NCBI GenBank assembly: GCA_033557675.1
Contig: JAWQRM010000438.1
Coordinates: 1 to 22,650 of the forward strand
Source of the DNA: Coptodactyla brooksi
Taxonomy: Eukaryota; Arthropoda; Insecta; Coleoptera; Scarabaeidae
Direction: 5' to 3'
Length of the DNA: 22,650 nt
Shown one piece after another: positions 10,104 through 19,951 of this stretch (positions are counted from its first letter, which is position 1; every line of letters begins with the position of its first letter). A program made the translations under genes and the position numbers. The notes under the pieces are model-generated. The model was given only the letters and a program-made list of their open reading frames with translations, was not told the DNA's origin and did no database searches.

Positions 10104-13100
10104 CTAAATTCCATTACACCACTCAAAGGCATTTCGAAACATCTTTTCCCAAGGACTTTTCTGATAGGTACGCCAGTCCTGTGGCATGTATGGCCATTGG
10201 TACAGTTGGGCACATCTTTCTGGATGTGGCATCATAGCAAGATGTCGACCATCTTTCGAACAAACACCAGCAAGCCCTTCAATGCTTCCATTAGGATTCA
10301 TTGGATACATTTCTGTCGGAACTCCATCATCGTCGACGTATCTCAATCCAATGCAATTACTTTTGACTAAATCTTCGTATACCTGATCATTATTGAACAC
10401 AAACCTGCCTTCTCCATGGGCAACGCAAACACCAAATACAGAATCTTCCATGTTTCTCAACATGATGGAATTTGATTTTTCGATTTTGATAGTCGACCAA
10501 CGACATTCGAATCTTTCAGATTTGTTGTGTTCCAACATGATGTCTGGTTTGCTATTTACATTATCTAGATTACCTATCCAACCTATCAATGCCATAAGCT
10601 GACAGCCATTGCAAATGCCTAAACTAAAGGTGTCCGGTCTCTCCACAAAACGGCGAAATTGCTCTTCAAGTTTTGGATTGAAAAGAATACTGGATGCCCA
10701 GCCCTTTGCAGATCCAAGTACATCTGTAATAAAATACAGTTTTTTTAATATACAGAAACTAATATTTTACTGTTTTCAGAGTGCCATTCAGTGGATTTAT
10801 CTCTGAAACTATTTATTGTGTATTGCCAATGATCTTCCAGAAAAGGACAGAAAATTAATTGGAAAATTAATGTCTGTTTTCTTGTAGTTGATGGGTATCT
10901 GTACATTTAACTTAAAAAAGTTACAATTGGGTCTCATTTTCCTACATCTTATAGTTTCAGATATAAATCCTCTGAACTAAGACTATATTAATATTATAAA
11001 GACAAATTGATACTGCAAAGTTAAAAATGAAGAATACTTTATTTGTAAAACACTATCAAGCATATTTAAATGCTAATAAAACATACCAGCATAACTGAAA
11101 CCCCCTGGGAAAATAACTCCTCTATAATCATCCAAAGTTGTGCTTCCATTGATTAAGTCTTGCATAGTAACATCCCAAACATTGAATCCAACCCTCACCA
11201 ATGCAGCCGCCATTTCTCTGTCTCCATTGGAGCCTTCTTCTCTCAGAACCGCGACTTTGACGCTTGGCAATTTAACACGACGTTCTTCATCGGGGTCAAA
11301 GGATAGCCTATATTTGGGCCCGGTTCTTATATCTAGAGAATTATACTCTGAATCAGCACACTCCTTAATTGTTTGTTTCAATTCTAAATGATAACTAGTT
11401 TCTTCCCACATTTTCATTAAAGGCAACACTGTGCTTTCAATGCATGCATTGTTCACTGTAATAGCTATTTTGGCATCCATTCCATATCCAACACTCTTAC
11501 CAATGTTGTACACCTCGACATGATACTTTTCAAAAACTTTTTTACAATGTTTGAGATCGGATTCCATAATTTCCAAAATCCAGCCTATTTCTTCAGAGAA
11601 GAGAATTGGTACTGGTTTTCCACTTTTATGAGTCATTTTTACATCTATGCCACTCATTCCTCCAAAACACATCTCCAATAAACAAGTAATCAAGCCACCA
11701 TCACTTATATCATGACCAGCCAGTAAGGCACCATCTTTGATAAGTTGTTGAATTGCTTTAAAGGCATTGACAAAGTCTTCATCATCTTCAACATCCGGGC
11801 ATTCACTGCCGAGTTGTTTGAAGCATTGGGCAAGCGCAGAACCACCTAATCTACTCTTTCCATTAGACAGATCTACATATAGCATAACTCCCTTTTTTCC
11901 CATGGAGGGTGCTTTCAAATCAGGTGTTACCACTTTTCTTACATCAGGACATGGTGCATAAGTTGATATAACCAAGGTTCCAGGAGATTTAACAGTTTTG
12001 TCACCAACTCTGGCTGCCATACTAAGGGAATCTTTGCCTCCATCAATGGCAATTCCAATTTCCTTCATAATATTAGTCATTGCCACGCAAGCATCATAGA
12101 GGGCAGCACCTTCACCAGGCAGTTTGGCGGCCCACATCCAATTCCCAGAACATTTGACGTCGCGAATGTCGGAAATGCCAGCGAATACAAGATTGGTTAA
12201 AGCTTCTGCAACTGTCATTCTTGCACCTGCTGCATTGTCGACGAGACCCTTGATTGGTTGTTCGCCAATAGAGGATGCTATACCTTCCTGTATAACATTG
12301 AATAAGATTGTTGTCAATAAAAAAAAAGATTTGTTCTTACATATCCAAAATGGGTAATTGATGTGACGCCAACATTCGCAAGAGGAGTATGTAATGGACC
12401 AACGCATTGCTGCTGGGCTACAAGACCTGTTACGCATCTGTCAACTTTATTTGTCAGATAGCGTTTGCTACCGACTGATGGCAAACGTAAGACGTGCTCT
12501 AGGGCTTTGTAGATTGATATCAGTGGCATATCGAGCTCTTTGTAAATCTTTGGAAGGCGATCGCTTTTGAATACTTTTCTAGGCATGTTTCCTGAAATTT
12601 AGATGTGTGCAATAAAAATTTTCACCAAAACATTAAATTAAATGAATTCTTTGAAAAATTACTAACATAATTTTAATATATAATATAGTTTTAATAATAT
12701 TTATCATTTTAATTAACATAATTTTTTGTTTTTTGGCTCTGACCAAGACCAATCTCAATGAATAATGATGCTAAAACATGTTTTAGCATTATTATTAATA
12801 TTAATACTTTCATAGTTCCTTTGCAAAATCCTCATTTTATGATAAGAACAACAATTAAATTGCAAATTTATGAAAAGATAGAAGAGCCTTAGAAGATATC
12901 TTTAAGAGCTGGATCAGTACCAACAGCGAACCAACATCGGAAGAGTATTCTTGAACTATCTTCGATTTGCCAATGACGTACTGATAAATGATGGTTTTGT
13001 AGCAAGTTTGTCAATAGTTACCACTTAAACAAACCAGGAAATTACCTGCTCAATGCACGTTTTGCTGACCAAGTCAGCATCGTTGGAAGCCACCAGAGAC

Positions 13101-16100
13101 AGAAACCCTCTGACTAAGAGACCCTCTGTCTTTATCTCTCGAGCAGTTAATTTCCTAGTTTGGATTAGTGGTAACCATTGACAAACTTGTTGTACTGATA
13201 AGTCCAGCTGTAGAGGAGTAATCTGATATGTTGCAACGGCTCAATATAGAGTCAAGAAAGTATAGAGCATTTGAAAAGCTGGAAGAAGTTTTTCAAGATC
13301 CAATATTGCCCAAATCTCTCTAATTTAGTTTCTCAAACTTACCTAAAACATGCTCTAAATTTAAATTTACTGGTGTTTTATTAACAGTTTCATCCAAAGT
13401 CAAAACAACCATTCCTGTCCCAGTAACTTCACCAACAAAATTCACAGGACACCTCTCCCTCTCACATATTTTCTTCAAATAATCAATGTCCTCCTTCTTA
13501 CATAGGAGGGCGTTGCTTTCCTGGTACTCAGCTCCCCACAACTCCATGACATTTATAGTAGGATCTCCTAAGTCAAATCTATTCGCATAAATGATCCCAC
13601 CAGCTGGTTCGACCAACTCCTTTAGCACATTCCCATTCCCGCCAGCTCCTTGATCATGGATACTCATTATGGGATTCCTTTTCCCAGTCTCCAAACATGC
13701 CCTCACCACTCTGTTTAACTTGTTCTCCATCTCAGCATCTCCCCTCTGGACAGCATTGAAATCCAACTCGGCCTTGTTGTCGCCCTGGACTTCGACCGAG
13801 CTGGCTGAGCCCCCACCAACACCGATACGATATACGGGACCTCCAATTTTGACGATTTGATGACCTTTTTCCGGTTTAACTTTGTCGACCATGTCTGCTT
13901 CCATGAAACCAATCCCGCCGCTGAACATGATGGGTTTGATCCACTCTCTGCGATCGCCGTTAGAGTCCAGCATGCCGAAGGTACGAACGAAACCGGAAAT
14001 GAGCGGTTCGCCGAACTTGTTGCCGTAGTCTGATGCCCCATTGCTTGCTTCGATCAGGATTTCGGCCGGAAGAGCGAAGTTGTCTGGGTAATCGAAGGTT
14101 TCATCTTCCCAGGACAACGGATGACCTAGAATAAATTTGATAAAGTAATTTTATACTTTAATAGAAAAGATAGTCCGAGTCGGGATTTGAACACGTCATC
14201 TTGTCCTTTTGGCAGAAAGTCCAGAAAGAAAAGCAGGAGGTATAGCAGCAAAATGTAAAATCAGGTAAGAAATCTGAAGAACTTGATCATGATAAAAACT
14301 GATAAAATGTTTTTGGGATAACAATATTGAATGATAATTTTAAATTAGAACAGGTACTTTTTATTAATCCCACAAACGAATACAGAAATGTTTTTTGCAA
14401 AGCAGGAAACAATAAACATAACAATAGATGAAGAACAAGTGAAGCAAGTACAGAGCTTTCAATATCTGGTGGTTATTGTGGAGGCAACTGGAAAGCATGA
14501 ACTTGACATAAATAACAGAATCGAAAAAATTAATAAATTGTATTATGCATTGAATAGAGGTTTCTTGAATAGGAGAGAAATAAGTAGACAGACTAAGATG
14601 AAGATATGCAAAACTGTACATAGAGCAGTTCTCACCTATGGAAGTGAATCATGGGTACTGAATAACCGTAAAGAAAGTAAAGTTAATGCTGCAGATATGA
14701 AGTATTCAAGAAGAGCGAAAGGTATTACATGGAGAGACAACTAGAAACACGGAAATAAGGAAGGAGCTACAGATAAAACCAATCGAAGAATTTATTGAAC
14801 AGTGACAACTAGTGTGCTGGGGACACATGCAGAGGATGGATAGTAGAGCATAGGTGAAGATGGTATGGGAAGCCAAACTGGCAAGGAAGGGAGAAGAGGA
14901 AGACCACAACAGACATAGGAAGATGTAGTGGGACAAGCACTGAAGAGGAGGGGAAGAACGTGGATGGAAGCAGGGAGGATGGCACAAGACAAAAAGGAAT
15001 AGAGACAACTAATGAAGGAATAAAGATTTAACATTTAACCCTTACACCTTAGAGTAGAAAGGGATGATTATATATATAGTTTTTATTAATAGCCCACTTT
15101 GATTATTTTTTTGTTTTGAGTGCATTTTCAAGCATCATGTTTTCTTTGTAAGTTCATCATAAATCATGATATCATTTAAAACATAGTATGTTCTCAATGT
15201 GCTTTCACGTATAAGTGCCTCATAATTGGTAATTTTAGCTTCCTTCTTTGTGTCTTCTAATTTGGTTCACATAAGTTGGTCAAAAGTAAAGTGTTAATCA
15301 CAGCTTTTTGAAAAGGATGAGCAGATGGGGGTTTTAGGCTAATCTCAAGTTATATATAGAATTGAATACAGGAGAAAATAAACATAGTTTTTCTGAACTG
15401 TATTACTTAAAAACAATGCATTGCTTACCACTCAAGTTTAGATTTCCAACTGCATATCCAGCAGTACCAGCAATGCAATAGCCACCCCTACCAACAGATT
15501 GGATATCTCTAATTCTCCCACCAGTACCGGTGGTGGCGCCACTAAATGGGGCAACACCCGTTGGGAAATTATGTGTTTCCGCAGTAAAAATCAAATGCGA
15601 CTGCGAATTGACTTGCCTAAACTCGCTCACACGACAAGGTTTGGCCGGCTTCAAGCTCCTGTGTACATATCCTTTAATGGCACTGAAAATCAGATCATTA
15701 GTATGATGAAGCTACTTGATATGAAACGGATTGTGTTTACAGCTAACATTACCTACTATTATCACTGAATTTAATGACGTTGTTGTAGTTAGTGTGGTGC
15801 TGGGTATCAATGATCATGTCTATCAAGGATTTTTGATGCTCCACGCCATCAATGATTATCTTTCCTTTGAAGAACCAATGCCTGCTATGCTCGCTGTTTG
15901 ATTGCGCCAAATCGAAACATTCCACAGTAGATGGGTTGCGTTTTATGACGTTTTTGAATAGGTTTGTGTAATAATCCAAGTCGGCGTCATCAAAAGCCAG
16001 ACCCAGTTCGTGGTTTATCTCTTCTAAAGCTCGACGACCTTTACCCATAACATCGACATCGCCTGAGTCGTCTTTCTTGCGTAAATTTTCATTAAAACTT

Positions 16101-16585
16101 CGTTTAGGAATGTTTTCTTTTGTGTAACGACATTCAGTCATTCGATCGTATAAAAAAGAAGCGATTTCTTCTTCTTCTTTTGGATCCACTTTCGTGGTCA
16201 AACTTACTAAGTATCTCCTTGATACTTCCAAACGGACGATATTAGTCATATTCAAAGTGTGACAAATAGAAACTGCATTCGTCGAGTTTGATGTAGAAAA
16301 ATTGAATCTAGGTCCTACTTCTATCAAAACTTGATTAGCTTTTGCCGAAATAACAGTGGATTCAGTTAACAAATTTGGTTCAAAAGGACATCTGAGCAAC
16401 CATTTTATCGTATTCAATTGTTCAGAAGTTAGGTTTTCAGTTGTTTCAATGTGATAACATAACTCGGTTTCAATATTAGCAATTTTCGAATTTTTCGATT
16501 TTAAATTATCCAAAATTTCCTTACTTTTCGCTTTGGTAAAAGCAGGCGTTCGATATAACCGCGTAATATACGACGTCCCCTCCAT
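10104..16585 (-). CDS. PFAS: PFAS, phosphoribosylformylglycinamidine (FGAM) synthase
   Basis: This cytosolic enzyme converts FGAR, ATP and glutamine to FGAM in de novo purine synthesis. Six coding exons on the minus strand: 16585-15753, 15682-15429, 14125-13343, 12591-12341, 12287-11087 and 10723-10104, in agreeing phases (2, 1, 1, 0, 1), give 1313 residues against about 1340 in human. Seen in order: N-terminal domain with VGPRFNFST and DLAQSNSEHSRHWFFKG; first synthase half with FTAETHNFPTG (His near 315), GATTGTGGRIRD, NGASDYGNKFGEP and HDQGAGGNGNVLKE; second half with KRYLTNKVDR, VKCSGNWMWAAKLPGEG, VDGGKDSLSMAARVG and GHDISDGGL; and a class I glutamine amidotransferase domain with GICNGCQL (nucleophile Cys near 1145) and PHPERC (His near 1274, Glu near 1276). 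All key motifs are intact. A splice acceptor at 16611-16610, 24 bp before the ATG, implies an upstream non-coding exon. The gene is divergent from malate synthase. Confidence 0.97.
10724..11086 (-). other. PFAS intron 5, nothing notable
   Basis: This 363-bp AT-rich intron separates the exon ending SYA(G) from the exon opening with VLGSAKGW. Borders are GT-AG and the split codon encodes Asp. No repeat or RNA gene is seen. Confidence 0.8.
12761..12796. repeat. 36-nt near-perfect palindrome in PFAS intron 3
   Basis: The two 18-nt arms, centred on CATG, contain TGCTAAAACA and TGTTTTAGCA and differ from perfect complementarity at one position. No associated transposon family is recognised. Confidence 0.75.
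12886..13316 (+). mobile_element. LINE reverse-transcriptase fragment, interrupted
   Basis: Plus-strand pieces read LEDIFKSW, then after a frame change NYLRFANDVLI, which matches the LRFADD catalytic motif of LINE reverse transcriptases with the first Asp changed to Asn. The reading resumes at 13192 with a copy of VLI followed by SPAVEE, a stop, MLQRLNIESRK and then AFEKLEEVFQDPILPKSL, typical of the region after the catalytic site but with a large internal deletion. The gap between the halves is the inverted-repeat element at 12988-13191. The fragment is antisense to PFAS and lies in its intron 3. Confidence 0.65.
12988..13191. mobile_element. Inverted-repeat (MITE-like) element with 10-bp target-site duplication
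   Basis: Arms of about 51 nt, 13001-13051 and 13141-13191, are inverted copies agreeing at about 44 of 51 positions; both contain AAGTTTGTCAAT and AGGAAATTA when read inward. GTACTGATAA occurs at 12978-12987 and again at 13192-13201, flanking the element, and removing it rejoins a LINE coding frame. The 13 bases between the left duplication and the left arm (12988-13000) have no partner on the right. It has no coding capacity. Long inverted repeats with a 9-10-bp duplication suggest a Mutator-type or foldback element, but the family is not identified. Confidence 0.7.
14165..14345. other. PFAS intron 2 segment with a box-B-like string
   Basis: On the minus strand near 14198-14180 there is GTTCAAATCCCGACTCGGAC, which resembles the T-arm end of a tRNA or tRNA-derived SINE. 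No acceptor stem, anticodon arm or box A could be built around it, so it is not called a tRNA. Confidence 0.3.
14345..15078 (+). mobile_element. 5'-truncated, decayed non-LTR retrotransposon (LINE) 3' end
   Basis: A plus-strand open stretch (14388-14744 and a little upstream) encodes the typical post-catalytic part of an insect LINE reverse transcriptase: VQSFQYLVVIV, INNRIEKINKLYYALNRG, REISRQTKMKICKTV, LTYGSESWVL. A frame change near 14740 is followed by RNTEIRKELQIKPI, WGHMQRM, a GRRGRPQQT block and LKRRGRTWMEA. Stops fall where the family usually has Trp (GRPxxT-W-ED and KE-W-R), so at least two Trp codons appear to have become TAG. The 3' end comes near 15050-15078 with GGGATGAT and an AT-rich tail. 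It lies antisense in PFAS intron 2; its family differs in detail from the fragment at 12886. Confidence 0.8.
15079..15428 (-). other. Rest of PFAS intron 2, nothing recognised
   Basis: AT-rich sequence between the LINE tail and the PFAS exon 2 donor. No coding or structural signal stands out. Confidence 0.6.
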
Positions 16586-16612
16586 TTCAACTCCTTGTAT
16601 CACTTTCACCTG

Positions 16613-17212
16613 AAAATTACCAAGTTATCTGATCACACTATAGAATCACACGAGTTACTGATTCGTGTTTGACAATCTTAGATGCTTATGAACAACAAGA
16701 TTTATATAGAGGTCAATTTAATGTAATATGGGTTATCAGACGAAAACATATGAGTTTAACATTCTTTCATAATTTATTTTTCGAGCAAAACTAATATACT
16801 TGTCGGGCGAATATTTCGTCATTTTTTTTAGTAACAAAGTAAAAAATTATTCCTGACTATAAAAAAATAATAAACATACTAAAATAAAGCAAAAACCGTT
16901 TAAGTTGTACTTCTAATAATAACCTAAACTGAGCAAACATGTTTTATACGTAGCTACTGTAATGATGCGATAAGACACATAATAAGTCAATAATACGTCA
17001 ACTACAAGAATGCTGAACATCTAAAGAGAATGATTGTTTAAACACAAGACGCACGCGCAAATTAAAAGTAGTAGGGAGTGGAACTTCCGTAAATACATTT
17101 CAACAACGATATTTTTGGATTATAATTATCAAGAGAATAATAATAATAAGATTAGCTGACCTCCAATAGAAGATACCAGTTGTGTAATTGGTAATTTTCT
17201 GTTAAAATAAAA
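16613..17212. promoter_or_regulatory. Divergent upstream region shared by PFAS and malate synthase
   Basis: PFAS (minus) and malate synthase (plus) start about 0.63 kb apart, so promoters for both, plus a presumed non-coding PFAS first exon, must lie here. The sequence is AT-rich with one more GC-rich patch around 17050 (GACGCACGCGC). I cannot assign transcription start sites or factor sites from sequence alone. Confidence 0.5.
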
Positions 17213-19941
17213 ATGGACAATAAAACGGACATCGAAATATCGCCTTGCCCAAAAGGATTGAAGAAAGAGTATAATGAAATTTTTACCGAAGATAGTGTTT
17301 CGTTTTTGGTAGATTTGGCCGTTGAATTTGGAGATAGAGCAAAACAGGTACCAAGCATGTTTAACTTTGCTTGTATTGCATTAGTTTTTACTTCCTAAAC
17401 AATATTTATTGCAGTACTTTTGTCTTTTCTGGTTATGATTACGCATTTTGCTCTAATTTTTCTATTTTTAAAATATTTTTCTTTTACATTTTTCAAAAGC
17501 CCAGTTTCAATACTATATTATCATAAAATTACAAGCTTTCAGTTATATTTAACTAACAAAGTACATATTAAATACAATAAGTAAAAATTGATTTATCAGC
17601 ACTTTGATTGGGCTAGCAAAAATAGTTGTTTGTGACGTTATAAATTGTTTTGACATATTAGATATCAGTTCTCTAAACTTGTTTTCTTTTTGCAAACAAT
17701 TGTGCAACCCATGATAATAATGAAGTAAGCGTTTTTTCGTAAGAATAATAATATGCAGTATTTTTTTAGCTTTGTATAAATCGTTCGAAGCTCAAACATT
17801 ATTATCAAACATTAAATGAAAAACCTAAATTTAAAAAAAGCAAATGCAAAAATATACAATGGAAAATAGCAGAAATACCAGAACGACTCAAAAATCGACA
17901 AATAGACTTAGGTGATGTATCGCCCTCTAATACTACTCAATTTTTGAGTTCTCTAAACCAAAAGGTGCAAGGAATACAAGTTGACTTTGATGATGGGCAT
18001 TGTCCAAATTGGTACAACCAAATATTGGGACACTACAACATATATTCAGTTGTTCGTCGCAATTCCTGCAACCTAAAGAATCTGCCAATAATGATGTTAC
18101 GCCCACGAGCATGGAACATGATTGAACATAATATAATCGTCAATGGGAAAAACATACCTGGTGCATTAACAGACTTTGGATTGTTGATGTACCACAACGC
18201 AATCATATTACATAAAAATGAATCCGGTCCTTATTTTTATCTTTCAAAATTGGAATCCGCCTCGGAAGCACAGCTCTGGAATGAAATTTTCATATGGGCA
18301 CAACAAAAGTTGGGCCTTCCCTATGGAACGATCAAATGTTGTGTTTTGATTGAAAATATTCTAGCTACGTACGAATTGGAAGAGATTTTATACGAATTGA
18401 AAGACCATTGTATTGGATTAAATTGCGGAATGTGGGATTATATTGCCTCGATTATAGCTAAATTTGGTACAGATTCTATTTTACTAGTTAACAAATTGAC
18501 ATCCCATCTTGGTTTCATTACAGGAGATAGAAGAGAATTTATTTTGACCGATCGCCAAAAGCTTTCTATGCAGGACCCATTTCTGAAAACATACATGCAA
18601 CTTATTATACAGACTTGCCATAAAAGAGGTGCCTTGGCTACTGGAGGAATGGTGGCAAAAATAATATCAGCTGAGTAAGAGAATGTGTCTTTCTGAACAA
18701 CGTACTGGTTCAAACTTGCATATTCTTATAGCTTATATATTACAGCACACCAGTCAATTGGTCATCAACAAGATTTGTTAGAAATGAGAAATACTTTCAA
18801 TGGAAGCTATAAGAATATGTAATAAAGCAGAGACATAGTTGTTCACTTTTCCTTGCCCAACATTTTTAGTAGATGGAGTAAATGGAGTAAAGGGACAACT
18901 GAATTTGCCAAATTCACTTGTGAAAACATTTACTTTGTTATTATCCAAAATAATGAAACTAAATTATTCATCCTTCTGTATTTTGCAGTCACGATTGTAT
19001 TGACGATATTTACAAAATGAAGCGTTTCGAAATTATGTCTGGAATTGACGGCTTTTTAATTTATGATATCAACTTAGTATCGCACATAAATAAAGTATGT
19101 AAAAATGTATCTCCCACCACAGGGATTTCGCTTAAAAGTTAATTTGAAGACAACCAGTTAGTTTCAAAACATTCCAGTATGTATAAAATTACATGAAAAG
19201 CTGTTCAAGAACTTCTCTTGATACCTGTACAAAACTGAATTTTTTAGTATCATAAATTGTATGTGGTAAACATTTCCCTTCAAACTAGTTATTGCTTAAG
19301 CGAAGTCTCACTATTGCATGTTGCAAGGGCATAAAATTATGAACTTCATGTTATAGTATTTAACAGTGCAATAATATATAAACGTATGATTTTTAAATTT
19401 TAGCTTTGGGAAGAAAGTAAAAATATCGACGCGTCTACCGTCGACATTTTGGAAAATTCTAAAACAGAGGACGCTCTATTAACATTGCCAAATGGAACTA
19501 TAACGTGGAGCAGTTTAATTCATAACATACAAGTCACTGTGTTATTTATATACCATTGGTTATGTGGAATTGGACATTTTATTCACAATGGTTTTGTAGA
19601 AGATTCTGCTACAGCTGAGATATCTAGATCGCAAATTTGGCAATGGATTAGACACAAAGTAAGGCAATAAGGCAAAACCACGCAACTATTTATATATATT
19701 TTTTTAGACAGAAGTTGTAACAAATGGTAAAAGGGTTACAATTTCACGAGAAACTGTGGAAAAGGAAGTAAAGGAATTTACAAACATAAACATCAATCTG
19801 GATGCCTTCAAAATAGAAATAGCTTCAAACATAGCAATGGAATTATTCTTAGCATCAATATACCCAGACTTTATAACAACATACCTCAACAATCATCGTA
19901 TGTTGGGCATGAAATATGGAGTAATAAAAACGAAATTATAA
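17213..19941 (+). CDS. Malate synthase, divergent in one core block
   Basis: Malate synthase condenses glyoxylate with acetyl-CoA to malate, the last step of the glyoxylate shunt. Six coding exons: 17213-17347, 17770-18466, 18524-18674, 18989-19094, 19404-19658 and 19708-19941, in agreeing phases (0, 1, 2, 0, 0), give 525 residues, near the usual 530-540 of the A form. Family blocks: WKIAEIPERLKNRQID, DFDDGHCPNW (about 117), LRPRAW (Arg 158, glyoxylate side), LIENILATYELEEILYEL (Glu 240, Mg), GLNCGMWDYI (Asp 268, Mg), CHKRGALATGGM, and VEDSATAEISRSQIWQWIRH (Asp 430, catalytic base); these residue roles come from family knowledge. The usual GHDGTWVAHPGL block instead reads GIDGFLIYDINL (346-357), losing the His-Pro-Gly. 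The C-terminus, KTKL, is at best a weak peroxisomal signal. A 57-bp intron (18467-18523) is open in frame and can be missed. The gene looks intact, with no internal stop. Confidence 0.9.
17348..17769 (+). other. Malate synthase intron 1, nothing recognised
   Basis: A 422-bp AT-rich intron between exon 1 (phase 0 end, AAACAG|GTACCA) and exon 2 (T-rich tract then TAG|CTTTGT). No repeat family or RNA gene is seen. Confidence 0.75.
18719..18819. repeat. 16-bp perfect inverted repeat in malate synthase intron
   Basis: CATATTCTTATAGCTT (18719-18734) is the exact reverse complement of AAGCTATAAGAATATG (18804-18819), with a 69-nt loop. The whole 101-bp unit lies inside the intron 18675-18988. It may be a tiny MITE or a stable RNA hairpin. 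Confidence 0.8.
19095..19403 (+). other. Malate synthase intron between exons 4 and 5, nothing notable
   Basis: A 309-bp intron with donor AAA|GTATGT and acceptor TTTTAG|CTTTGG. It is AT-rich and carries no recognised element. Confidence 0.75.
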
Positions 19942-19951
19942 ATTGTAAAAG

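Noticed and set aside
10186..12357. Several 60-80 codon plus-strand ORFs
   Set aside because: Antisense of PFAS exons 4 to 6, without family resemblance.
13669..14041. ORFs on both strands over the PFAS region
   Set aside because: Other-frame shadows of PFAS exon 3.
14178..14200. tRNA gene on the minus strand
   Set aside because: Only a T-arm-like string; the T stem does not pair properly and no other arm can be drawn.
14364..15034. Minus-strand ORFs of 80-100 codons
   Set aside because: Antisense of the LINE remnant; the plus strand carries the recognisable reverse-transcriptase pattern.
17944..17946. TTG start for malate synthase within exon 2
   Set aside because: The frame continues upstream to the splice acceptor at 17769 with conserved residues and joins an ATG exon at 17213 in phase.
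18438..18713. 91-codon minus-strand ORF
   Set aside because: Antisense of malate synthase exons and the 57-bp intron.
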